From Candidatus Methylomirabilis sp. (lineage in GTDB: Bacteria > Methylomirabilota > Methylomirabilia > Methylomirabilales > Methylomirabilaceae), in assembly GCA_002634395.1 (NCBI GenBank), contig NSJM01000012.1:1-51236 (forward strand): a stretch of DNA of 51,236 bases, read 5' to 3'. A program made the translations under genes and the position numbers. Numbering within the stretch: position 1 is the stretch's first letter; each line of letters opens with the position of its first letter. Shown one piece after another: positions 25,511 through 33,496 of the stretch. The notes under the pieces are model-generated. The model worked only from the letters and a program-made list of their open reading frames with translations. It did not search any database and was not told where the DNA came from.

Positions 25511-26440
25511 TTACAGGTTCTCCAGGTAGCGCTCGGCGTCAAGGGCGGCCATACACCCCGATCCGGCTGCCGTGACGGCCTGCTTATAGACATGGTCCTG
25601 CACATCGCCGGCAGCAAAGACACCGGGAACGCTGGTCATCGTCCCGTGATTCGTGACAATATAGCCTCGCTCGTCCATCTCCAACTGTCCCGAGAACAGC
25701 TTCGTATTGGGGGAATGCCCGATCGCAACGAATACCCCATCGCAGGCGAGTGTCTCCAGTGAGGACGAACCATCACTCCGGGTTGTGACGCCGGTCACCT
25801 TCCCTTGCGACGGGTCAAGAATTTCAACAACCCTTCGGTTCCACAAGACCTCGATCTTCGAATTCGCAAAGGTTCGTTCTTGCATAATCTTCGACGCCCG
25901 GAGCTTGTCCCGCCGATGAATCAGTGTCACCTTCGTCGCGAACTTCGTCAGGAAGAGCGCCTCCTCAACAGCCGAGTCGCCTCCGCCCACGACAGCCACC
26001 TGCTGATCTCTGAAAAAGAACCCGTCGCACGTGGCGCAGGTCGAGACGCCATGCCCCAGCAGCTTCCGTTCAGATTCAAGCCCCAGCAGATTCGCCGACG
26101 CACCGGTCGCGACGATCAGTGCCCTGGTCTGACGCACTTCATTGTCCACCATCATGGTGAACGGGCTCCCGCTCAGATCTGCGGCTGTCGCATCTCCCTT
26201 CAAAAACCTCGCGCCAAACCGTTCCGCCTGCTGTCGCATCCGTGAGATCAGCTCCGGCCCCATGAGTCCATCCGGGTATCCCGGATAGTTCTCCACCAGC
26301 GTCGTCAAAACCAACTGCCCGCCAGTCTCGTTCCCTTCGATGACAAGGGGACGCAGATTGGCTCGGGCGGTATACAAAGCCGCGGTCAGGCCCGCCGGGC
26401 CTGACCCAAGAATGATGACGTCTTCCGCTGAGCTGCTCAT
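25511..26440 (-). CDS. trxB: Thioredoxin reductase
   Basis: 309 residues, full-length low-molecular-weight NADPH thioredoxin reductase. FAD site LGSGPAGLTAALYTAR (11-26), redox pair C135/C138 in STCATCDGFFFRD, NADPH site VVGGGDSAVEEALFLTKF, and the C-terminal FAD motif FAAGDVQDHVYKQAVTAAGSG-like region near 283. The start is one base after the nuoI stop with no separate ribosome site, so it is translationally coupled to nuoI. No thioredoxin gene lies nearby. Confidence 0.95.
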   Translation of the reverse strand: MSSSAEDVIILGSGPAGLTAALYTARANLRPLVIEGNETGGQLVLTTLVENYPGYPDGLMGPELISRMRQQAERFGARFLKGDATAADLSGSPFTMMVDNEVRQTRALIVATGASANLLGLESERKLLGHGVSTCATCDGFFFRDQQVAVVGGGDSAVEEALFLTKFATKVTLIHRRDKLRASKIMQERTFANSKIEVLWNRRVVEILDPSQGKVTGVTTRSDGSSSLETLACDGVFVAIGHSPNTKLFSGQLEMDERGYIVTNHGTMTSVPGVFAAGDVQDHVYKQAVTAAGSGCMAALDAERYLENL

Positions 26441-26441
26441 G

Positions 26442-26972
26442 TTAAGAAGGGGGCGCCGCAGCCCCTGCCTCCACCTTCTCGGGCTCCGGCTCGGGAGCCG
26501 GCGCGGGCGGTCTTTCAGGGGTCATCGGAGAGGGGTAGAAGCGCTCCGCCGTCAAGGCCTTTAGATCGTAGACCAGGCCGCTGCGTACGTCGGAGCTGAG
26601 CTCGCCGATCCTCGTCCACATCGTGATCGCGTCGAAGGGGCACACCTCGACGCAGAGGTTGCAGTACATGCAAAGGTTGTGGTCGATGGTAAAGGCCGAC
26701 GGGCGGCGGTTCTTGCCTTTACCGGTCCCGGTAAGCTCGATGCAGCGAGTGGGACAGATCCTGGCGCACGCCTCGCAGGCGGTGCACTTGAGCTGTCCGG
26801 TCGTCTCGTCGATTCTAAGCACGTGGCGGTTCAACGCGCGCAACGGTTGCGGCCTCTGCTCATCGGGATACTGGACAGTGATGGCACGGGTAAAGAGGTA
26901 GCGAAGCGTCACCTTCATAGAACGAAGGATGCTTACGCTGCCGCCGAACAGATCTGAAAAGTAGCTTCCCAT
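26442..26972 (-). CDS. nuoI: NADH-quinone oxidoreductase subunit I (set 2)
   Basis: 176 residues. Two 4Fe-4S motifs, CTACEACARICP and CMYCNLCVEVCP, with RAITVQYPDEQRPQPLRALNR before them as in NuoI. The C-terminus carries a Pro/Glu-rich tail (PERPPAPAPEPEPEKVEAGA) missing from set 1. GGAGG sits 6 bases before the ATG. It follows nuoB by 11 bases. The two nuoI copies share only the motif framework, so they belong to different complex I lineages or assemblies. Confidence 0.92.
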   Translation of the reverse strand: MGSYFSDLFGGSVSILRSMKVTLRYLFTRAITVQYPDEQRPQPLRALNRHVLRIDETTGQLKCTACEACARICPTRCIELTGTGKGKNRRPSAFTIDHNLCMYCNLCVEVCPFDAITMWTRIGELSSDVRSGLVYDLKALTAERFYPSPMTPERPPAPAPEPEPEKVEAGAAAPPS

Positions 26973-26983
26973 AGTATCCTCCC

Positions 26984-27511
26984 TCAGGCCGCCGCCAGGG
27001 GCTCGGGCAGTGTAGGTCGGCCGCCTGGTTTCGCGCGCTCGCCGCGCATAATCTGGTCCTGCAGGGTCAGAATGCCGAAGATGAGCGCCTCAGGCGTAGG
27101 TGGACAGCCCGGCACATAAACATCGACCGGAACCAGCAGATCCACTCCCTTCACGACGTGGTAGGCATCATAGTAGAAGGGGCCGCCGGAGATGGCGCAT
27201 GCGCCCATGGCAATCACCCACTTGGGATCGGGCATCTGCTCGTAGAGGGTCTTGATGCGGGGTGCCATCTTCTCGGTGACGGTCCCGGCCACGATCATGA
27301 CGTCGGACTGGCGCGGCGACGGGCGGAAGACGCCGGCCCCTAGACGGTCAAGATCGAAGCGGGAGGCGCCGGCAGCCATCATCTCTATTGCGCAGCAGGC
27401 CAGACCGAAGGTCATGGGCCAGGGGGAGGACTTGCGTGCCCAGTTAAAGAGCCACTCGACCGTCGTTGTGACGACGTTCGGGTCGGCTTGTCTGTTATCA
27501 AACAATCCCAT
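26984..27511 (-). CDS. nuoB: NADH-quinone oxidoreductase subunit B (set 2)
   Basis: 175 residues. N2 ligands C39, C40 in [11 protein letters not shown]105 in [12 protein letters not shown] and C136 in VPGCPPTPE are complete. The [18 protein letters not shown] variant marks a different clade from set 1 (GACASCGG). AAGGAG lies 8 bases before the ATG and is carried within or at the edge of the 9-mer repeat element that fills the nuoG-nuoB gap. Operon order nuoG, nuoB, nuoI then trxB. Confidence 0.93.
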   Translation of the reverse strand: MGLFDNRQADPNVVTTTVEWLFNWARKSSPWPMTFGLACCAIEMMAAGASRFDLDRLGAGVFRPSPRQSDVMIVAGTVTEKMAPRIKTLYEQMPDPKWVIAMGACAISGGPFYYDAYHVVKGVDLLVPVDVYVPGCPPTPEALIFGILTLQDQIMRGERAKPGGRPTLPEPLAAA

Positions 27512-27530
27512 CAGTAGTCTCCTTGCTCAG

Positions 27531-27606
27531 AAAATGTCTATCGAGTCTGTTGCGTCTATTGCGTCTGTTTGGTTCTTCAACAAAATAAACCAGACGGACC
27601 AGATAG
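27531..27606 (-). repeat. 9-mer repeat element with long hairpin between nuoG and nuoB
   Basis: On the plus strand 27537-27572 is a run of units GTCTATCGA, GTCTGTTGC, GTCTATTGC, GTCTGTTTG. The stretch 27556-27573 pairs with 27589-27606 over 18 positions with two mismatches, giving a long hairpin with a 15-base loop. Positions 27531-27567 are identical to 49240-49276 (37 bases). The element runs up to the nuoB ribosome site. Confidence 0.8.
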
Positions 27607-27609
27607 CCG

Positions 27610-29259
27610 CTAACTGGCCGGCGGCGTATCCGTCAACGGCGTTCCTGACTCACCGATACTCTCGTACGTCACGTTTGAATATGCCGGAACCGAGCGGGCG
27701 AGTTCATTCCACACCGCTTCTGTATTCCCTTCCATCAGAGGAAGTTCCATTCGGTATGCGAGACGCTGAAGGAACTCAACGAGCGGAATCGTGCGACCGA
27801 ACGGCTCCAACGCCGGGTGGAGGCGCTGAACCCGTCCCGCACAATTTGTGAATGTCCCTTCCTTTTCGTAACTGCTCAATCCTGGGAGAACAACATGCGC
27901 CAGTTTTGCCGTCGCTGTCAAGAACAAATCGTGAACGACCAACAGTTCCAGCTTCTTGAGCGACTCTGCAGCAGCAAACTCTCCCGATAGGGCAGCCACC
28001 AGGTCCTCCTCAAAGACGAGCAAGGCAGCCAACCGACCTTCGGTTGCGGCATGGAGCATCTCTCTGGTCCCCATCCCGTGGACCCCTGGCAGAAGTCCCA
28101 GGGCGCGCATCCCGACCGAGTTGGGATACTTATCGGTTCGCCGAAGCAGGTGATCTTCCGGCGTATCGCCACCGGGCTCCTGAGACCGCTTCACTCGGTA
28201 ATCGATATGTGAAATGCCGAGTCGATCTCCAAACAGTTGCCGAATCAGGAATGCCTCCTCATTGGTCAACCGTGCCGATGCGATGACGCCAATGGCTTCG
28301 GCCCCCTTCTCTCGGAGGATCCGAGCGAGGTCGTCGGCGATACGGTCAATCGTCTCGTCCCAACTTACCGGCAGCAACTCGCCATCTCGCCGGATCAATG
28401 GCGTACCAATCCGCCCCGGGTCCTGAGCAAAATGAAACCCAAAGCGGCCTTCGTCGCAGATCCAGTGCCCGTTGACCTCGTTGTTTACTCTGGGGCGGAT
28501 GCGGAGGATCTGTGGACCCTGCCCTTTATGTCGAACATCAACCGTGATGTTGCAGCCGGCGCTGCATAGCCCACATATTGACGGAACCCGCGTGATCAGG
28601 TCCCACGGCCTTGCCTGAAAACGATAGTCCCGGCTTGTCAGCGCCCCTACCGGGCAAAGATCGATCACATTTCCCGAGTAGCCGTTCTCCAAGCTCTGAC
28701 CGGGAAAGAGGCCGATCTCGGATCGATCGCCACGGCCGAACACGCCCAGCTCTGAGGTGCCCGTCACGTCCCGGCAAAATCGGACACAGCGCGTACACAA
28801 AATGCACCGCTCCGCGTCAAAGATGACAAATGGGCCGATCGGCTGGTGTTTGATCCGATGGATCTTCGGTTCGACGAAGCGGCTTTCGCCTGGGCCGAAT
28901 CTGAGCGTGTAGTCCTGAAGCGGACATTCTCCACCCTTATCGCACACGGGGCAGTCCAGTGGGTGGTTCAACAATAGAAACTCGAGCACCGCATTTCTGG
29001 CCTTCTTCACGCGCTCGGAGGCCGTGAACACCTCCATCCCATCCGCAACGGGAGTCGCGCACGAGATCACCAGTTTTGGAACTCCCTGCACCTCCACCTG
29101 ACACATTCGGCAACTGCCTACCACGCAAAGCTTTGGGTGATAGCAAAAATGCGGAATCTCGCCGCCCGCCCGCAACACCGCCTCGAGAATCGACGTCCCC
29201 GCGGGAACCTGCGCCGGCGTACCATCAACGATCAGCTCAACGACCTGTTTGCTCTCCAC
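27610..29259 (-). CDS. nuoG: NADH-quinone oxidoreductase subunit G, short form
   Basis: 549 residues from a GTG at 29259; many NuoG proteins are 700-900, so the molybdopterin-fold part is short. The electron-transfer module is complete: 2Fe-2S cysteines C39, C50, C53, C67; N5 ligands H99, C103, C106, C112; a further 4Fe-4S set C152, C155, C158, C202; and the N7-type set C229, C232, C236, C268. The C-terminal FdhA-like region retains SWDETIDRIADDLARIL and LPGLSSYEKEGTFTNCAGRVQ. First gene of the operon, with promoter 29334-29361. nuoE and nuoF are not in the window. Confidence 0.9.
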   Translation of the reverse strand: MESKQVVELIVDGTPAQVPAGTSILEAVLRAGGEIPHFCYHPKLCVVGSCRMCQVEVQGVPKLVISCATPVADGMEVFTASERVKKARNAVLEFLLLNHPLDCPVCDKGGECPLQDYTLRFGPGESRFVEPKIHRIKHQPIGPFVIFDAERCILCTRCVRFCRDVTGTSELGVFGRGDRSEIGLFPGQSLENGYSGNVIDLCPVGALTSRDYRFQARPWDLITRVPSICGLCSAGCNITVDVRHKGQGPQILRIRPRVNNEVNGHWICDEGRFGFHFAQDPGRIGTPLIRRDGELLPVSWDETIDRIADDLARILREKGAEAIGVIASARLTNEEAFLIRQLFGDRLGISHIDYRVKRSQEPGGDTPEDHLLRRTDKYPNSVGMRALGLLPGVHGMGTREMLHAATEGRLAALLVFEEDLVAALSGEFAAAESLKKLELLVVHDLFLTATAKLAHVVLPGLSSYEKEGTFTNCAGRVQRLHPALEPFGRTIPLVEFLQRLAYRMELPLMEGNTEAVWNELARSVPAYSNVTYESIGESGTPLTDTPPAS

Positions 29260-29333
29260 CTCACTCTGACCCGCTTAACATGCGGCGAACCACGCTCCTC
29301 CCTCACCTATGCAATCTGCCCTCTATTAAATAG

Positions 29334-29361
29334 ACTATAGTAGACCTCTGCGGACTGTCAA
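29334..29361 (-). promoter_or_regulatory. Promoter of the nuoG operon
   Basis: On the minus strand perfect TTGACA (complement 29356-29361), a 16-base spacer and TATAGT (complement 29334-29339), 11 of 12 consensus bases. Predicted start near 29327 gives a leader of about 68 bases. Confidence 0.6.
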
Positions 29362-29659
29362 CAGCAAACCAGGTCTAGGGTTCGAATCTACTACCTACCA
29401 CTACTTCCAGCAAGTACGCCACCCAGAGGTGTTCACAACCTCAAGACGTCGTTCAGCCTAAAAGCCCATCCCCATCCCTTGTTGGCCTACGGCTTGATCC
29501 GACGTCTATCTCGTCATTCCAACAATTGTACACTATTGGAGGATTCGACGGATTTCCCAGACGCGACCTTGCCAAGGGTGTCGGAAGTATCATCAGATCT
29601 GACAGGATGACGGAGCGGATGCCCTTCGAATGCGGGAGCCCTGAACGCCTCTACCCTGC
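29362..29659. other. Non-coding stretch between treT and nuoG
   Basis: Together with 29260-29361 this makes a 400-base gene gap. It holds the nuoG promoter at one end and a small palindrome TCAGATCTGA at 29593-29602. I see no gene and no clear rho-independent terminator for treT. Confidence 0.55.
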
Positions 29660-30862
29660 TTATTCGGTGAGGCGGGTTAGCAGGGTCAGGTAGTCAGTCA
29701 AGTGCCGTGTGATCAGAAATTCCCGACGCACATACTCCCGCCCGGCCTCGCCCATCTTGGCGATCAGGTCCGGATTCTCCAGCAAGTACCGAATACGAAA
29801 CGCCGCCCCTTCCACCGAGTTCACCGTGTACCCGGTCACGTCATGGATCACCTGGACAGTGATCCCGCCGGCTGCCCCACCAATGACCGGCTTCCCTTTC
29901 CACATGGCCTCAGCCACTGTGAGGCCGAACCCTTCCCGAAGAGATTTTTGCAGGACGATGGTGGCTGCCCGTTGGAGCGCATTAATCTCCACGTGAGAGT
30001 CTGGTGATAGCTCCAGAACATGAATATCCGGATCATGGCCTGCCTCCTCGCGAACGTCCGCCAGCACCTCTTCTCCCTCTGGATCATCCTGGGCTTTTCC
30101 GCCTGCCAGTATCAGACGACAGTCATAGTGTTTTTTAACCAAGCGGTAGGCCTTGATCACTCCGATGGGGTCCTTGAACCGGTCGAACCGGGATACCTGC
30201 AGAAGGATCGGCTTGTCCCTCGAGATGTCCAATCGCATCAGAATCCCGTCCATCTCTTCCTGGCTTAGTTCCCGATTTTTGTCGCTGAGCGGGTCAATAG
30301 ACGGGTACACGAGGAACTGCGGGATCGGAATCTGTTGCGAGAATTTTGGTAACGAGAAGATAGCTCCATCGTATTTGGCCACGTACTTCCTGAGGTGACG
30401 CCAGGTCTGTCGCTGGGGATGCGATAGATCGATATGACAACGCCACACCCACTTCCCTTCTGCAGGGCGGTGGTTGATAAGCGGCGCAGGTTGAGGATCG
30501 TGTATCAGCACTAGGTCCCCTTCAAGCGACAGGTTTCGTGCGTTTTCTCGATTGGTGTCCACGTAGTGGCTGAGCATCGCTTTTGTGATCAATTCTTCCC
30601 GCCCCTGGAGAGCGTTGTGAAGAGCCTTAGTGACAGAGAAGAAAGCAGGGTCCCCTTTGATCACTTCCCAGTGGGCATCCACCCCAACGTCGGTCATGAT
30701 CGGCACCAGCCGATGAAGGATCTCGGCCACCCCGCCGCCGTATCGGGTGGAGTTGACGTGGAGGAATCGTCTACCTCGCACGCGCTCTGCGAGACATCGC
30801 AGGAACTGCAGAGTCCCTTTAGGGGTGACTCCTCGATAGTCGTCAAGGCTTACGGTATTCAT
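29660..30862 (-). CDS. treT: Trehalose glycosyltransferring synthase (TreT), GT4 family
   Basis: 400 residues, the usual TreT length. Makes trehalose in one step from NDP-glucose and glucose. N-terminal domain: HVNSTRYGGGVAEILHRLVP (35-54), FFSVTKALHNALQG; C-terminal GT-B donor domain: LLQVSRFDRFKDPIG with the Arg/Lys pair, LILAGGKAQDDPEG, SLREGFGLTVAEAMWKGKPV with the E-x7-E motif. The start overlaps the stop of the DUF5752-like gene (ATGA). The last gene of the trehalose operon; trehalose phosphorylase is the nearest alternative but the pattern favours TreT. Confidence 0.88.
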   Translation of the reverse strand: MNTVSLDDYRGVTPKGTLQFLRCLAERVRGRRFLHVNSTRYGGGVAEILHRLVPIMTDVGVDAHWEVIKGDPAFFSVTKALHNALQGREELITKAMLSHYVDTNRENARNLSLEGDLVLIHDPQPAPLINHRPAEGKWVWRCHIDLSHPQRQTWRHLRKYVAKYDGAIFSLPKFSQQIPIPQFLVYPSIDPLSDKNRELSQEEMDGILMRLDISRDKPILLQVSRFDRFKDPIGVIKAYRLVKKHYDCRLILAGGKAQDDPEGEEVLADVREEAGHDPDIHVLELSPDSHVEINALQRAATIVLQKSLREGFGLTVAEAMWKGKPVIGGAAGGITVQVIHDVTGYTVNSVEGAAFRIRYLLENPDLIAKMGEAGREYVRREFLITRHLTDYLTLLTRLTE

Positions 30863-31530
30863 AAGTCCCGTCCTAGACTCAACACCTGCCCACAGTAAGC
30901 TAGCATCTGGGTCCGTATCCGTTCCAGGCCCACGGCGTACGGGTCCAGGGCCTGTACTCTAGCGGCCAATAACGGTAAGTTGAGGCGATCCCTTAGCCAG
31001 GCGGAGAAATGCGTTCGGGCAGGCTTCAGACGCACCCTGGTCTCAATGGCATGATAGTAAATAGTCGTATCGTCTATTTCGTTCAGGGCCTGTACAAATT
31101 CCTCAAGGGTGTACGTCTCGAGTCCGGTCGGCACCCCTATAATTGTGGACTCAATAAATTCGAATGGCTCGCCATAGACAACACGAGGAACGACCGTTAT
31201 GCTCGCCAGGTGATTGTCGATCACGGAGACGATCTCTTCCCTCAAACTGGACAGCGAGTCGAAACTAAGGGGATCTACGACTGCAAGGCGCTCGCCCAGA
31301 ACCAGATCGCGGACCTCGACAGCCGCCCAGGTGGCGAAGTCGTTAGAGTACACCCCGGCCCTATATCGGTGCCGCAGCAAGGGGCTGTGCGTATGGTAGT
31401 AGACCGAATCAAGGGGAACCTGCCTCAGGAGATCCGCCAGCTCCTGTTCGGTCTTTGCCTTCAGTCCCAGCATCCGCCGCAGTTCGACGCAGCCGCAAAA
31501 CGCAAACGGTACCTCAGCACGCTCCCGCAT
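30859..31530 (-). CDS. DUF5752-like protein of unknown function
   Basis: 223 residues, soluble, no signal peptide or membrane segment. Opens with PFAFCGCVELRRML, then VPLDSVYYHTHSPLLRHRYRAG and YSNDFATWAAVEVRDLVLGERLAVVD; a second half repeats the theme with LEEFVQALNEIDDTTIYYHAIETR and FSAWLRDRLNLPLLAARV. The two halves (Y-Y-H in both, acidic F-x-x-W) look like an internal duplication. It overlaps the treZ end by 17 bases and the treT start by 4, which implies tight coupling to trehalose synthesis. AAGGA lies 8 bases before the ATG. Regulatory or structural partner of the synthases is an inference. Confidence 0.75.
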   Translation of the reverse strand: MRERAEVPFAFCGCVELRRMLGLKAKTEQELADLLRQVPLDSVYYHTHSPLLRHRYRAGVYSNDFATWAAVEVRDLVLGERLAVVDPLSFDSLSSLREEIVSVIDNHLASITVVPRVVYGEPFEFIESTIIGVPTGLETYTLEEFVQALNEIDDTTIYYHAIETRVRLKPARTHFSAWLRDRLNLPLLAARVQALDPYAVGLERIRTQMLAYCGQVLSLGRDL

Positions 31531-33454
31531 TCACGCTATCCTTTTCTGTTCTTTTCTCCGGTGGGTCGCTGCACACCGCAAGATCGCGAAGGAAACCAAG
31601 GACGTGATATGGGCGAACACCAACCTCCAGCACTCCGCTTGACTCGATTGCTTCCCGTGGGCTCATGCATCCCTCCGGTCCGCCCCACTCCTTGGCTGCG
31701 CTATCCAGTAAGGTGAGCCACCGTCCCCGAGGAATGGGAATTGTTGCCTTTCTCGGCTCAGCACCAAAATGAAAAACGGCAACGCTCTCTTCTCCCTGCG
31801 GTATCGCGCGATAGATGAAAAGCACTTCATCGCCGCTCAAGGTGCGAACGATCTGATACTTCCGCTCGACGGAGCCCAGGGAAGGGTGGGTCTTCCTTAG
31901 ATGGATCAACGCTCTATAGAAGGCAAGCAGCTCGCGGTGCTTTGGCTCGCTCTTGAGTCGCAGATGCAGCGTGGACGCCTGGAATGTCCCGGGGTCTTGA
32001 GGATCAGGCACGTCGGCCTTCCACGTAAATGTCGCGAATTCTTCCCTGCGTCCCTTCCGCACGGCCTCCGCCAGCGCGCCATCAGAAAAGCTCGTGAAGT
32101 AGAAAAATGGGGCGGGCTCGCCGTACTCCTCCCCCATAAACAGCAGAGGCACATACGGAGACCAGAGGACGAACGCCGCGGCCAGCTTCAGCGCCTCGAG
32201 CGACGTCAGGGCGACCAGCCGCTCACCCATCGCTCGATTACCAACCTGATCGTGATTTTGTACGAAGGCAATGAAGCGATCCCCCGGCACATGGCGAGCG
32301 CGTGTGCCATGGGGTCGTCTGCGGAACGCCGAATACTGACCCTCGTACACAAAGCCGTGAGAGAGCGCCTTGGAGATATCCTCGAGTCGCCCAAAGTCAA
32401 CGTAGTAGCCGTCACGTTCACCCGTGAGGTAGGCATGGACGGAATGGTGGAAATCCTCGTTCCACTGTCCGGCCAGCCCGTACCCCCCTTCATCGACCGC
32501 CGTAATGACTTTCGCATCGTTGAGATTACTCTCTGCGATGACCGGGACGGTGCGGCCAAGCAAGTTGGCTTGTGCCTGGACCGCGTCATTCAGCTCTTTG
32601 AGAATATGGACGGGACTCTCATCGACGATCCCATGGATCGCATCGAGACGAAGCGCATCGACGTGGTATTCGGTGATCCAGTATAACGCGTTCTCAATGA
32701 TATACCGGCGGACCATTGCCGCATCTTCGCCATCAAAGTTGACGGCGTCCCCCCACGGGGTCCTGTGTCGGTTGGTGAAGTACGGGCCGAACTCGCGAAG
32801 ATAGTTGCCTTCGGGTCCAAGATGGTTGTAGACCACGTCGAGCACAACCGCCAACCCAGTCCGGTGACAGGCGTCAACAAGTGTTTTCAGGCTATCGGGG
32901 CCACCATATCCGGAGTGCGGGGCGTACAAATGGACGCCGTCATAGCCCCAACCGCGTCGTCCCGGGAACTCCACCACCGGCATCAGTTCCACGGCCGTGA
33001 TCCCGAGCTCTTCACACAGGTAAGGCAAGTAAGAGATCACTGCGGCAAAGGTCCCCTCCGTCGTGAACGTCCCCACATGAAGCTCATACATGATCAGTTC
33101 CTTCATAGTCAGACCGCGCCAGGCCTGATCCCCCCAGGGATACCCCCGGGGATCGACGAGTTCCGATGGACCGTGGACGCCTTCAGGCTGGTACCGCGAG
33201 ACCGGGTCCGGTCGCTTTATCGCCCCATGCAGCAGGTACATGTACCGGCACCCTACAGGTGCGTCCTCCAGTGTCACCTTGAAGACCCTGTCTTCGCCGC
33301 GGTCCATCTCGACTCGCCGAGGATTCGCGCACGACTCAAGGAGCAGGTCGATCCGCTCACACCGAGGCGCCCAGACCTGAAATGACGCTGCACCGTCGGC
33401 CAGCCGCGTTGCGCCCATGGAGAGACTCCAGATTGATCGATCAGCACCAATCAT
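31514..33454 (-). CDS. treZ: Maltooligosyltrehalose trehalohydrolase
   Basis: 646 residues from an ATG at 33454 with AAGGA 8 bases upstream (an in-frame TTG at 33460 is too close to that site). GH13 enzyme that releases trehalose from maltooligosyltrehalose. N-terminal CBM48-like domain (FQVWAPRCERIDLLLE), then the barrel: LMPVVEFPGRRGWGYDGVHL, VVLDVVYNHLGPEGNYL, nucleophile Asp in VDALRLDAIHGI, acid Glu in PVIAESNLND, and Asp in FVQNHDQVGNR. The C-terminus overlaps the DUF5752-like gene. Its substrate comes from treY, three genes upstream in the same operon. Confidence 0.94.
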   Translation of the reverse strand: MIGADRSIWSLSMGATRLADGAASFQVWAPRCERIDLLLESCANPRRVEMDRGEDRVFKVTLEDAPVGCRYMYLLHGAIKRPDPVSRYQPEGVHGPSELVDPRGYPWGDQAWRGLTMKELIMYELHVGTFTTEGTFAAVISYLPYLCEELGITAVELMPVVEFPGRRGWGYDGVHLYAPHSGYGGPDSLKTLVDACHRTGLAVVLDVVYNHLGPEGNYLREFGPYFTNRHRTPWGDAVNFDGEDAAMVRRYIIENALYWITEYHVDALRLDAIHGIVDESPVHILKELNDAVQAQANLLGRTVPVIAESNLNDAKVITAVDEGGYGLAGQWNEDFHHSVHAYLTGERDGYYVDFGRLEDISKALSHGFVYEGQYSAFRRRPHGTRARHVPGDRFIAFVQNHDQVGNRAMGERLVALTSLEALKLAAAFVLWSPYVPLLFMGEEYGEPAPFFYFTSFSDGALAEAVRKGRREEFATFTWKADVPDPQDPGTFQASTLHLRLKSEPKHRELLAFYRALIHLRKTHPSLGSVERKYQIVRTLSGDEVLFIYRAIPQGEESVAVFHFGAEPRKATIPIPRGRWLTLLDSAAKEWGGPEGCMSPREAIESSGVLEVGVRPYHVLGFLRDLAVCSDPPEKRTEKDSVNAGAC

Positions 33455-33496
33455 GGCCAATATCCTTCCGCAGCCAACTTCCCGCCCTTGGCAGAC

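Noticed and set aside
29371..29400. GGTTCGAATC followed by CTACCTACCA, resembling a tRNA T-loop and 3' CCA end
   Set aside because: The T-stem does not pair and no acceptor, D or anticodon arms exist upstream. At most a chance match or decayed attachment site.
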